Positions 34,601 to 45,625 of a stretch of 60,000 bases of DNA are shown here, piece by piece. The position numbers and the translations under genes are program-made. Numbering within the stretch: position 1 is the stretch's first letter; each line of letters opens with the position of its first letter. Source of the DNA: Adiantum capillus-veneris (lineage: Eukaryota; Streptophyta; Polypodiopsida; Polypodiales; Pteridaceae). The stretch lies in the NCBI GenBank assembly GCA_014529385.2, contig CM043969.1:30090946-30150945 (forward strand), read 5' to 3'. The notes beneath the pieces are model-generated. The model saw nothing but the letters and a program-made list of their open reading frames with translations. It ran no database searches and was not told the origin of the DNA.

Positions 34601-36933
34601 CACTTACCATTCTTTTTAGGCGTCACCACTACGGGTGAAACCCATTCTGAGTTTTCTACAGGATAGATGAATCCCGCCTCCAGCAGTTTCCTTACCTCGG
34701 CCAAGAGTGCCTTTTCTTGTATGACCCCCAGTCGTCGTAGCTTTTGCACAACTGGTTTTACCCCTTCCTTCAGCTTAATATGATGTTCCACCACTGTAAT
34801 TCCTGTGATTCTTTCATAGTTGTCAATGAACAGGTTAGGAAATCCCATCAACATTTGCAAAAAACTATCTTTCTCCTCAAGTGTTAATTCCGTAGACAAC
34901 ATACCCTTCAACCTACTTCCTCCTAGGCCAGGTGATTTTCCCTCCTCTTCATTGGGTTTCCCTTTTGGTGATGGATCACCAGTTGTGCTTACCCTTTGTG
35001 GATCCTTCATAATGATACACATCACATCAATGGAACTGTCACTTTCGTCGATGGATGTGGTCTCCTCCTCAGAACTGGAAGATTCGCTAGTGGTTTCATC
35101 TGCCGATGTTTCCAGATTCATTTGCTTCTGCTTGCCAATCCTCATGTCGTAGTAGATTGTCTCCCCTTTCTTACCGGTCATGCGTAGAAGGCCAGTACCG
35201 CAGTCCTGTTTTGCCTTCATGGCCATCAACCACGGCCTTCCCAAAATTAGTGGATAGCCCTCCCCCTTAGTAGGCATTACAAAAACATCTACCTCTACCT
35301 CAGTGTTGAAAGCTTTGATTTTCACGGCACTTACCACACCCACACACTTTACTTTTGCGTTGTTTGCCATCTTTGCCTTGCATGGAGAAGGCCTGTCAAC
35401 CTCGAGCCCTAATCGAAGCATCATAGCTTCGCTCATTACACAGATTTGTGCACCTCCATCAATGTAGGTGTTTCCAAACCTCTTTCCTTTTATGTTTACG
35501 TCGACAATTGGAAGGATGTCATCCATGTTGCATCCCGAAATTTCTCCAGCTACCTTTGTTTTGGAGTGTCTTGTACTTACCATTTTAGACCATTGTCGCC
35601 TTACTTTTGGTGCAAGATGTAGCAGCTGTGGCCATGTAATCTTCGGTCCTTGCTCTGCCACATCCAATGTTAGATCATAGGGCTTAGAACTTTCCCCTAG
35701 CTGGAAGTCGGTGATGCCCAATTTCCGTCGTGTCCTGGATGGCCTCTTGCTAGTTTCTCCTCTCATGCTTCTCTCATCATCTGATTGTGTAGCTTTCTCC
35801 CTCCTAGCTCTTTTCACAGTCATGGCTTCAAGTGGTTCAAAAAAGATTACCTTCTCCTTACCCTTGTCCCTCTCCTTAGCTCTGGGTGGATCCACTACTA
35901 TGGCTTTTCCTTTCTCTTCTAGCCTTATGATGTTTACAGGGCGATCAGGTGGTGGGGCTGGTTGAAGAGGTGGGATGGATGCATGTAGTGGTGTCTCGGG
36001 TGGACGTAGAATTTGGGTTGGTGGGGGTGGTGCTCGGGGTGGGGGTGTTCTCTCTCTAGGGGGTGACAATTGGTTCCTCCTACCTCCTCTATTATAGTTT
36101 TGTCGTGGTTTGGGACAGTAGTACATACCGTGACCGTCTTCTCCGCAGTTGTAGCAATGATACTCCCTGTTTTGTCGTCGTGCTCTTCCAGGGTCTTGAT
36201 CTCTTTCTTGACTCCTCCCTTGTTGTATTAAGTGGACAGACAAATTTTGCAGTTGGTCAGTAATATGGGCCAACATATCTTGTTGGTCATCTCTTACCCC
36301 AAGAGCCGGTGGTGGTGGTGGAATGGTGGTTGTCGTAGTTGCTAGTCGACGCGATGTTCCTGATTCTGTTGACTCGGTTTCTTTGGCTTTCATTCGCAGC
36401 TTCTTGTCTTTAAGGCAAGCAATCTCAACGGCTAACTCGTACGTAGCCGGGAATCTACCTTTCACCTTCTCCTTGAGAAGCGGCCATAAGCCATGCGTGA
36501 ACCGATCTTTTTTTAGAAAATCGGGTGCAGCTTCCCCCCTAGCCAGTGACTCAACCCACCGTTCCCACAAATCCACAAATTTGGACTCATAGGTGGCATA
36601 TTCTAAAAGACCCTCCTGCTTCAAGTCTCTCAACTTGTCCCACAACTTTTCTGAAGTGGTACCTCCCCCAAAGATCCTCTTAAAAGCGGTTTTTAAGGGT
36701 TCCCAGTCATCCTTGGCTGCTTGTGGAAGTGCATTGTACCATGATCTAGCTTCTAGCTTCATGAGATGCTTAAAGATTCTAACCCGGGATTCATCCGTAT
36801 CTTTGTTGCTCACTACACATGCTACTTCAAAGTCATCTAGGAAGTCTGTTACCAAATCCTCCCCCTTCTTTCCTTTAAATGTTGGAAATGCTACACTTAC
36901 CATGATTACTGAGAGAGAGCTAGAAAGACACAC
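31648..36933 (-). pseudogene. element B gag-pol polyprotein with two in-frame stops
   Basis: One frame of 1762 codons. The gag start is probably Met 11 (36903, MVSVAFPTFKGKKGEDLV), aligning with element A gag. Approximate residues: zinc knuckle CYNCGEDGHGMYYC 258; protease YIDGGAQICV 490 and LILGRPWL 562; RT KKNGKWRVCVDYKPLN 780 and RVFIDDFCIY 879; a degenerate first RNase H (FYVTSSVGDDSLGAVLLQ, usual Asp missing); a plant-type second RNase H YFDGAYKRASDKAAAG 1173 and NNEAEY; integrase HDGVCGGHF, CKTCKLC, GIDAIGPL, ISDRGPGF, QCNGLVEKVNG about 1380-1550; GPY/F-like tail. Stops: TGA at 33769-33771 (between RT and the second RNase H) and TAG at 31864-31866 (C-terminal module). Key catalytic residues are otherwise present. 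Confidence 0.92.
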
Positions 36934-36986
36934 TGCTTAACTTGCAAAAGTTTTTTTCTTCTTTACAAGGAGGCGTGTATACCCTC

Positions 36987-37205
36987 TTATACTAGGACAT
37001 AGATTAAAACTTCAAACGGTACATTGCCTTGTACCAAAGGTAAGACAAATGGTTGACCTGATGTCAGAACCTCCAAAAACCGCTCCCCACCCGGCATGGT
37101 GTCAATGACGTGGTGGTAGTGAGCCTTCAAATCCAGTATTACCTTGATTGAGCGTACACGTGTTGGTATGTGTGATCTGTCTTGAGGTAGGTTGTACTGA
37201 TTCAT
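36987..37205 (-). CDS. small leader ORF upstream of gag, element B (72 codons)
   Basis: Open frame ending about 85 bases before the proposed gag start. It aligns along its length with the element A leader ORFs: a basic, aliphatic N-terminal half (IPTRVRSIKVILDL), GERFLEVLTSGQPFVLPLV in the middle, and VPFEVLIYVLV at the end. It has no recognised domain. Two further small sense frames (37425-37688, Arg-rich near its end; 37265-37447) tile the rest of the leader but have no seen relative in element A. Confidence 0.5.
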   Translation of the reverse strand: MNQYNLPQDRSHIPTRVRSIKVILDLKAHYHHVIDTMPGGERFLEVLTSGQPFVLPLVQGNVPFEVLIYVLV

Positions 37206-37739
37206 GTGAAGCTTAGAGGTGCTTAGTCACTGTCCAAGCTTGTGGGAGAGGGTGGTGTTCTTTCCTAAAACAAACTCAGTAGATCCCTAGTTTCTCTAGT
37301 GAGAGTGTTAGCCAATGCTTTCGTTATCTGTGCTGCAGCATTAGGTGCGACTTGAAAACTGACTGTGATAATTACCTCGGTGACTTGAGTTACCCGATTC
37401 TCAAAGTAGAATAGTGTTGATTCTCTATTGTGTAGAGCTCCTTCCATTTTGTTGTTGTGGGTTGGTTGTAGGTTGCGGACATGGTTTCGACCTTCTCCTT
37501 CTTCTTCTTGGCACTTGGCCTATGTATATCCACTGGGTTTGGCGTGTTGGTTGACTCTCCCACTGCAAATCGATTACCGTTACACCTGGAACTCGAGCTT
37601 CGATGGAGATGCGGAGTTCGTCTAGTTGTGCTTGGAGCTCTTCTTCTTCTATCGTCCAATTAGCAAATCCTGCTAGCCATTCATCCATTCACAATAGTTT
37701 AAGGGTTTCAGTCTTGTAAACTGAAGGGTTTCATGAAAA

Positions 37740-37759
37740 GATCCTCAGTCGAGGCACCA
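37740..37759 (-). promoter_or_regulatory. primer-binding site, element B
   Basis: Minus-strand TGGTGCCTCGACTGAGGATC, two bases inside the LTR end. It shares TGGTGCC and GAGGATC with the element A copy 1 site, so both probably use the same or related tRNAs. Confidence 0.6.
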
Positions 37760-37761
37760 AA

Positions 37762-39315
37762 TGACGGGAGCAAAGCGAACCCCGAACCCCGACGGACTCT
37801 AAAACACCGGGGACCGAATGGCACGCCTCGAGCCTGTCATGGTAAAGCAAACACGGGGCACCACCTCGCTTCAGCGGCTAGGACGCAAACAACACACCAC
37901 CATAACAAATTTTTCATCCAAGAGAGATGGATGCTTGGGAGTAATGATGAAAAGGAAGGGAAATGAGATCAAGTGAGAGAGAGAGAGAGAGAGAGTGAGG
38001 GAGGGGGTATAGCGGCTTAGTAGTTAGGCATCACAAAAGGATGGCGAATCCGCACACCCTTCACATATACACAAGCTCACTCCAAAACACAAGACTAGGT
38101 GGCGATTCCGCACACCTCACATGGGCAAAACATTGCAAGAAAAAATACTCACAAAACCTCAAGCTTTATTTAGAGAATTAGGCGATGAAATGGGGAGCAT
38201 AGGGACGTAGGGGAATGAGAAGGGAGAGAGTGGTAGAGCACATGGCGGATAGGTGGGAGTTGATGGCGAAGACTCGCACGAGGATTATGGCCATCATCCT
38301 TCATTTAGTTGCCCTTCATCTTCCATAGCCAAGGGTGTAGAGGTCATGCTCAAGACAAGCATGGTGATTGCGGTGATGGTGATGGTGTGGGTGTATGTGT
38401 GTGCACTAGGTACACAGAGTGCATAGTGTGTTCTTTGGTGATGTTGTGTGTTTTTGTGTGATGGTGACCCCTCTTTATATAGGGGAGGAGGGGGGGGAGA
38501 AATTATAGAATTTAGAAATGAAGAAATCATTATCTACATAGGCCATGTGACTGTGGGCCCCACTTGTCTGGCTGTGTGTATATGTGCCAGAACAGTAGTC
38601 TGATGAGAGAGACTAAGAGAGAGAGATGGGTTGATGAAAAAAAGTGAGAGGTGACATGGAGAATAAAGTAATTACAAGAGGGGAGAGAGGGGAGTGTGCT
38701 TAGAGGTGAATCTGTGTGCAGATGTGTGTGAACACAAGAAAAATCAGGTAACCACCGGGTGGGGATGGGTCTGTGGGCACCTTTCTCAATGAAACTGAGT
38801 GTGTGTGAGTGTGGGGGAGGTTATTTAGCTACAAGACAAGAGACATGGCGCCCTTTAGAGAGAGAGGGGGGGGTATTTGGGTCATGGGATATGATAGGAG
38901 AGAGAAAGAGGGGGTGGGGTATACTATTTTGGAAGATAGGGTAAGTTGCATGTGAGTTAGGGTGCATTATTGGTGAGTTAGAATGCATTATTGGTGAGAG
39001 GTGGGGTAGCTTGAGGGGAGAGAGAAAGGAGAAAGTACAAGGGGAAGAGAGAGGGGGTTGACCTTTTGAGTGGAGGAGAGGAAAAGGAACACACGGTGGG
39101 GCAATAGTGAAGAAAAAGGAGGCAAGGTGGGGATGGGCTGCCCCACAGGCATGAGGTCGCCTATTTTACCTTTCTCATATATTTACATAATCATACTTTT
39201 TTTTTTCTTCATTTTTCCAATGTCTTTTATCACTCCCTCCCTAAGAGGGGGTTTTCATGGGGTGGGGACGAGAGAAGAGGGGTATGGGAGCTTGGCTTGT
39301 GAAAAGCCCCCATCA
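37762..39315 (-). repeat. 5' LTR of element B
   Basis: Same ends as the 3' LTR. Differences include a shorter GA run (37976-37995) and scattered substitutions concentrated in the first 150 bases. The TATA-like CCTATATAAAG is at 38472-38482 on the minus strand. Confidence 0.92.
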
Positions 39316-40347
39316 ACAGGGAACACACCTATGGAGTGAGAGGAGAGAGACTATCCGTTTGCCCAATCCACACAGAGAGAGAGAGACACACACACACACA
39401 CCCAAAAAATTCAGCTCAAAAGAGGAGAACTTCTGATCTTTAGATACAAATGAGCTTGGGCCAACATCAAGGGGGAAAATAGCTCACACAGTATGGGTAA
39501 AATAAGCCAGATACAATTACAAACTGGAGCAGAAGCTTTGCTCATAGGAGAAACTTACACAGCCAAAACAAAAGAATAACAGTGAGGAATTTGGAAAAAT
39601 GGACAGTGCCATCGCTTCCGGAACGGCCCAAAACACCAATCTACAATGTCAAAGTGCTCAAATCCGACCTCGGATGAGCAGTTTACGGCCAAAACAGGCT
39701 CCAAAAACCCCAAAAACACAGTAGCGGCTGTTCCTCCTCTCTTCTCCACGTTTTTTCTGGTCTTTTCTCTTATTTTTCAGTTCCCACACTTAGCTTTATT
39801 ACTTGGGCACCCTTGGACTTTTAGATGACCTCAAACGGACCCCGAACAGGCCAAAAACTGACCTCGCAGTGCATAGTTGTCACCTTTTTGCATCCATCCG
39901 CACACCTGGCACTCAACTTTTTCCAATAATGCATCCCATCACCACGTAAAGTGGCCCCAAAATATGGTCCTCATGATGACCTTTCTGCATAATTCTCACA
40001 AGAAAACACCCATGTTGTGTTCGTACTTCTCCGTGTGCAAGTATTGACCCCATTCGCCCTCCTGATGCAACTAGATGCCTTCTGACGCACGTCCTTACGT
40101 CATGTCGTCGGCCCGCGGATAGATTCCTTGAGAAGGTTTACGCGCTACCAAATCCTCATTATTATAGAAAAAACACAGTGGTACTGGTAACGATGAAAAT
40201 CGATGCACTATGTACATGCTGTCCTACCTGTACACATGTGGGCCCCACGTAACCACCTAGCTCTGGAAAATGGGCAATCCTTTATTTGATGCACCATGCA
40301 TGGATATATACATATGCGCAATCCCTTGCTCGGAAAAATTCCTGACA
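39316..40347 (-). repeat. 5' LTR of element A copy 2, second segment
   Basis: Resumes with the duplicated ACAG and GGAACACACC and ends CTGACA at 40347. With 29931-30056 it forms a complete LTR of about 1154 bp, matching 25363-26502. Confidence 0.9.
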
Positions 40348-40351
40348 ACGG

Positions 40352-43060
40352 TTTAGTCTAGTAGTCCACAATGTGTCTATCCAAAGAAATACAAGGTATA
40401 CCACTTGTCTAAGAGGAACTTGGAGAAAACGTAATAGGTTCATCACTATTCCATCCTAGGTGCAACGTCCACACTGGTTTTCTAAGGCTATAGCTTGAAT
40501 GGTGTTTTTTCCCCATTTGGATAGCCTATTATATGTTTTCACAATGAGGGGTTTTGTTTGAAGGTTTACTACTTGTCCAAGCTAGCTCTCTTGGAACATG
40601 AATAGAAGAAAAGCTCCATCACTTGTCAAAGCTAGCTCTCTTGGAACATGAATAGAAGAAAATCTCCATCACTTGTCCAAGCCATCCCTATTGGAGCTAG
40701 CATAGAAGATAAACTCCACCACATACTCCATCTATGCTTCTTTGAAACATGGAGAGAAGCAAGCTTCACCACTTGGCCACAAGCTTCAATCCATTGAGAC
40801 TCAGATAAAAGAAATCTTTACCATCTACCCAAAGTGGGCTCTATTAAAACATGGAGAACATTGAGTTTTTGTTCCGAAGGTCCACCACTCATCCAAGCTA
40901 TACACTTAATAAATAGTAGACAATTTAGTCTAGTATTCCACAATGTGTGTAGCCATAGGAAAATAATGTCTACCACTTGTCTAAGATGGGCATGGGGAAA
41001 TGATAATAGGTCCACCACTTGTCCAACCTAGGTGCCAAGTCGACACACAACCTCTAAGGCTATATCTTGAATGGTGTTTTCTCACCATTTGGATAACCCA
41101 TGATATGTTTTCAATATGGGGTTTTGTTTTGACACTCTTGTAAAGCTAAATCTTAATTGGTTTTCCTTTCTCAATCTATACAGAGGGTTTTATTTCAAGG
41201 TTCACCACTTGTCCAATCTAAGATCATGAGAACGTGGAGAGAAGCAAAGCTCTACCACTTGTCTAAGCTTAGATACATAGATAGAAAATGGTTTAGTATA
41301 AAGCTACACCAATTGTTCAACCTTTAGTAGCATGGTCCACCTTGTAATGCTTGAAGGTCCACCGCTTGTCCAAACTTGCTCCATTGAAGAAATGGATAGA
41401 ATAAAAGCTCCACCACCTATCTTAGCTATGCTTCTTTGAAGCTTGGAGAGATACAAGCTCCACAACTTGGCCAAGCTAGGATCCATTGAATCTAGGAAAA
41501 ATGCGAGATTTACCATATGTCCAAACTCGGCTCCATTAGAACATATGGAACCCATGCTATGCCGTACATTGATATTTTTGTATGAAGGTCCACCACTTGT
41601 CCAAGCTACAATTCATAGATAGTGGACGGTTTAGTGTAGTAGTCAACAATGTGCCTATCCTTAGAAATACAAGGTATACCACTTGTCTAAGATGAACTTG
41701 GAAAAATATTAATAGGCTCACCACTTGTCCATTCTAGGTGCAACCTCCACACCCGTTTATCTTGAATGGTGTTTTTTCACCATCTGGATAGCTTATGATA
41801 TATTGTTAGTGAGGGGTTTTGTTTGAAATTTCAGAACTTGTTCAAGATAATTCTATTGGAGCTAGCATATAAGATAAACTCCACCTTGTACTCCATCTAT
41901 GCTTCTTTGAAACATGGAGAGAAGCAAGATTCACCACTTGGCCAAGCTTCAATCCATTCATACTCAGACAAAAGGAACCTTTACCATCTACCCATAGTGG
42001 GCTCTATTAAAACATGGGGAACAATAAGTTTTTGGTCTAAAGGTCGACCACTCATCCAAGATATACACTTAATAAATAATAGACAAATTAGTCTAGTAGT
42101 CCACAATGTGCGTAGCCTTAGGAAAACAATGTACACCACTTGTCCAAGAAGGGCATAGAGAAATGATAGTAGGTCCACAGTTGTCCATCCTAGGTGCCAG
42201 GTCCACACCCAGCCTCTAAGTCTATATCTTGAGTGGTGTTTTCTCACCATTTGGATAACCCATGATATGTTGTCAATACAGGGTTTTTTTGAAGTTCCAC
42301 CACTTGTACAAGCTAATTCTTTTGGAACAAGAATAGAAGAAAAGCTCCACCTAGTGACCTATTTAAGCTAGCTCTATTGGACCTAGCATAGAAGAAAAGC
42401 TCCATCACCTATTCTATTTGTGCTTCTTTGAAACATGGAAAGAAGCAAGATCCACCAGCTGGCCAAGCTTAAATCAATTGAGATTGGGACAAAAGTAGGC
42501 TTTACCATATGTCCAAATTGGGCTCCAATAAAACATGGAAAATCTAAGATATGTTGTACATTGAGTTTTTTGTTTGAAGGTGCACCACTTGTTCAAGCTA
42601 CACTTCATAATAGTATATGGTTTACTCTAATAGTCCACAATGTAAACATGCTTAGCCTTAGAAATACAAGGTATACCGTTTGTCTAAGATGGACATGGAG
42701 AAATTATAAAAGGTTCATGGCTTATTCATTCTTAGGATCTAAGGGCACGGTCTACCACTTGTCTATCTTGTTAAGCTAAATCTTCAATGGTTTTTCTTAC
42801 TCAACCTATACATAGGGTTTTATTTCCAGGTCCACCACTTGTCCAATCAAAGCTCATCAAAACATGGAGAGAAGCAAAGCTCTACCGCTTCTCTAAGCTT
42901 AGATACATAGATAGTAGATGGTTTAGTATAAAGCTCCATCAGTTGTCCGACCTTAAGTAGCATGGTGCACCTTGTAATGCTTGAGCTCCACGCCTTGTCC
43001 AAGCTAGATCCATTGAAGCAATGGATAGAGGAAAACATCCACACCTTTGCCATTTCCCAT
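40352..43060. repeat. satellite-like array, block S4
   Basis: Continuation of S3. The CCATGATATGTTTTCAAT-type landmark recurs near 40530, 41097, 41790 and 42258 (470-700 bp apart). Units carry CACCACTTGTCCAAGCT variants, GAAACATGGAGAGAAGCAAG and TAGTCTAGTAGTCCACAA. Units around 40740-41120 and 41900-42270 are very alike. Confidence 0.78.
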
Positions 43061-43809
43061 TGAATCTTACTTTTGGATGCACACTCATACAATGAGGACT
43101 ATTTTTATGACCCAACAAATTTCTTTCTTTTTAAAAACCAAGAGTGTATGATTGATCTTACTCTTTTTCTACATTTATATCTTCCAAAAGAGAATAATTA
43201 GAAACATTGATAGAAGCAAGGTCTACCACTTGTCCAATCTAACATAAACAAATGAGTGTTATTTCAAGGGTTAACACACTTGTTCAACTAGAACACATGA
43301 AAGGTCCACCACTTGTCCAAGCAATATGGGCTTGGTTTGAAGGTCTACCACACGTCTTTAGATTCAATCCATGTCACGTTCACCTTTTGTCAACATATGC
43401 AGGCCTCTAACGAGTACTAAAAGTACATAAAATACCATGTACTCCAAGCCCTATCCAAACTTATTAAGTCTTTGGTCTTTAAGGCCACCATCATCACTTA
43501 TCCATGCTAGGCTCTAATGTATAAATTGAGGAGGATATTAGTAGGAGGTCTATAACTCATTAAAGTCAATCTCTTAAGTCATTAAGTCTAGGTTACGGTT
43601 TTTAAAAATCTAAGGATTCACCATTGAACAAGTAATTTATCCTATACATTCAAAGATTTAATTCTTAAGATAAAAGAGATAAACACAAGTAGTACTATAT
43701 AGAGTGCAATTTAACATCAATACAAGGCCCACCAGCTTTAAAGAGAGGAAAGTATTAAATCAACAACAAGAAACATTCACATGTATAAGAAGTTTATAAC
43801 ATACGTCTT
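43061..43809. other. spacer between satellite and DGQH gene remnant
   Basis: No supported gene. It contains the sequence shared with 23985-24070, two isolated satellite phrases (43210-43320), and AT-rich unique DNA. Confidence 0.5.
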
Positions 43810-45119
43810 TCCATTTTCAAAAAGTCCTCCATTGACAAAGGAGGTTGCTCTCCTTCTTCTACTTCTTCTAGAGGAATCATCTCTGTGATAGTCACATTGT
43901 CACGCGATTGCAAAGCTGATTGCTGGTTTTTGAATGCCAGCCCACTCTTGTATATTTGCATTGGACTCAGCAAAATCTAGAAGCCTGATTGCTAAGGTTC
44001 TTTTCTCCTGCACATTTTTAACTAAGCACATGACTTCCTTTTTTTTTATATAGTCCTTCTTTTGCAGCCAAAGAGCCATCACCAAAGAGATCAACAAGCT
44101 TGTGGTCTTCAAAACAATATGTACGAATGTAGTGCTTGACTAAAACTCTTTTTTTGGCTTCCAAATATTGCAAATCTCACATGTTTTCATTAGCTACTTG
44201 AAGGAAAGAGCAATCAACTGGCATGGGATGTTCCTCTGATCTTCTTCTAAGGTCTTCAAATACACCACCTTGTCCCAAGAAGGCAATAACTACAAGGAAC
44301 TGAATTGATCCTTTACAAGGTGCTAATGGAAAGTGATGCAAGACACCACATTAATAGTAGCTCACATTATCTCTCATACATTAAAATGCACATTGCAATT
44401 TTGTGAGTTTAGAGAAATCTACAAATTCAAGAAAGAGAAATCCAGGATCTATTGATCCTCCAGCAATAGCCAACATCCCAACCAAAGCATTGTTAAATGT
44501 CTTCTCACTCCACTGCAAGTTGCCTCCATGATGTATTTCCAAATCTAAAACACATAAGCCGATAGGCATTTTGTTGTCAAAGTGGTGCTTCAAGTAGACA
44601 TTTCCTCCCATTTGTAGGCTCACCACATAGATGGACCATGGAAAATTTGAAGACTCTGCTTTCTCCTTTTGAAGATGAATTGCCCACAGCATATATTTCA
44701 CTACTTCATCGGGAAAATCCATTTTCTTTGTTCCACGCTTTAAACTAGATTTTAGCCATCGCTCGCATAGCGTTAGAATTGTTTTATAGAATGCATCATT
44801 GATGTTATACATGTTGACTACTTCTTTCCAATCTCTACATGGTGATGACTTATTCAACTCATTGAAGCCCTCAATAAGTGCATCTTGAATCAATTTGTCT
44901 TGCTTAAGTTGCTTGATTGGATCATACATGTCAACTACACCACCATTTTTTGCAATCTTTGACAATAATATCTTCTCACTTTTTATTTCTTCTTAGCTTG
45001 TACCTCTGATTTCTCAAGACCACAAAGGAGTTTAAACACAATTGCTAGAGATTTATTATCCTCCTCTTCTAGCATGTCAATAATTTCTAACTAGCAGTCA
45101 TATATTGGATCGAAATATG
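43810..45119 (-). pseudogene. DGQH-motif gene remnant, 3' half (possible methyltransferase-like part)
   Basis: Continues the gene at 54837-56196 after the copia insertion. The frames from 45110 give LEIIDMLEEEDNKSLAIVF, then an open 194-codon frame (44965-44381) with DWKEVVNMYNINDAFYKTI, MLWAIHLQKEKAESSNFPW and IDPGFLFLEFVDFSKLTK. Further on, through stops, come FPLAPCKGSIQFLVVIAF and HKLVDLFGDGSLAAKEGLYK (near 44060-44100). The last resembles motif I (DLFxGxG) of DNA methyltransferases. I saw no DPPY/NPPY motif, so that reading is tentative. Decayed: at least three stops and shifts. Confidence 0.45.
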
Positions 45120-45615
45120 TGTTAGGAAATAAGACGTAGCTAAATAGATACTTGAGTAGATTACTTAATGGAGAGAGACAGATTTATATACACGAGATTA
45201 TAGAGTAGAGAGAGAGAGAGAGAGTACAAAAGATATACGTGGTTCACCCAATGTGGGCTATGTCCACGGGAAAGTAGCCACTCAATGGCTTTAGTACTTC
45301 AAAACAAGAAGTAGTTTACAAAGGGATTATACCCTTAATGGAGCTCCCGCCTTGCTTCACTCTCACCACCTCACACTCACCTTGTTGCATCAACTTCACA
45401 CTATGAAATGTGTGTAGAAATGGCCTCCTTTTATAGGCCAAAAGGGCTGCCCTCTCTTATGAGAGACAGCCATGTGTAAACGCCCTTGTGCGAATAAGTC
45501 CAAATCGGACCCTCCAATCCACCCATGCGTGGCCTCCCTTGAGAAGACAAGTCCGCTTTTGAATTCGTCCACCGGCCATTGAATTCGGTCACCGGCCACC
45601 GTCCATTGCTTTCCA
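45120..45615 (-). repeat. 3' LTR of copia element (truncated)
   Basis: Matches the 5' LTR from its TGTTAGG end through the GA microsatellite and the TATA region to the CCGGCCA-rich part, then diverges. About 270 bases present in the 5' LTR (to 54831) are missing, and the pol stop (45626) follows within 11 bases. The U3 start and polypurine tract are therefore gone. The CCGGCCA repeats may have mediated the loss. Confidence 0.75.
45427..45437 (-). promoter_or_regulatory. TATA box of copia LTR (3' copy)
   Basis: Minus-strand CCTATAAAAGG. The identical motif is in the 5' LTR at 54378-54388, the promoter-bearing copy. Confidence 0.65.
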
Positions 45616-45625
45616 TTCTGGCTTC

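Larger units (their letters stand above)
30057..39315 (-). mobile_element. Ty3/gypsy element B (Tat-like, dual RNase H), near-complete
   Basis: A 9259-bp minus-strand element with LTRs of 1563 and 1554 bp that look roughly 98% identical by eye, primer site, leader ORFs, one gag-pol frame of about 1760 codons, and polypurine tract. It lies inside the 5' LTR of element A copy 2 with the 4-base duplication ACAG (30053-30056 and 39316-39319). The uninterrupted site is seen in the copy 1 LTR near 2109. The plant-type second RNase H places it with Tat-like elements. Only two in-frame stops were found, so it is the youngest large element here. Confidence 0.9.
25363..40347 (-). mobile_element. element A, copy 2: gag-protease-only LTR element, split by element B
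   Basis: Minus-strand element with both LTRs (25363-26502; and 29931-30056 plus 39316-40347), primer site, leader, gag and protease, and a polypurine tract, flanked by the duplication ACGG (25359-25362 and 40348-40351). Removing the 9259-bp element B and its 4-base duplication leaves about 5.72 kb. There is no reverse transcriptase, RNase H or integrase between protease and the 3' LTR. It has the anatomy of a non-autonomous element that would depend on enzymes from a relative. Frames inside gag-protease are now broken. Confidence 0.85.

Noticed and set aside
33173-36940. Numerous plus-strand frames of 60-115 codons
   Set aside because: They are antisense shadows of the element B gag-pol frame and contain no independent motifs.
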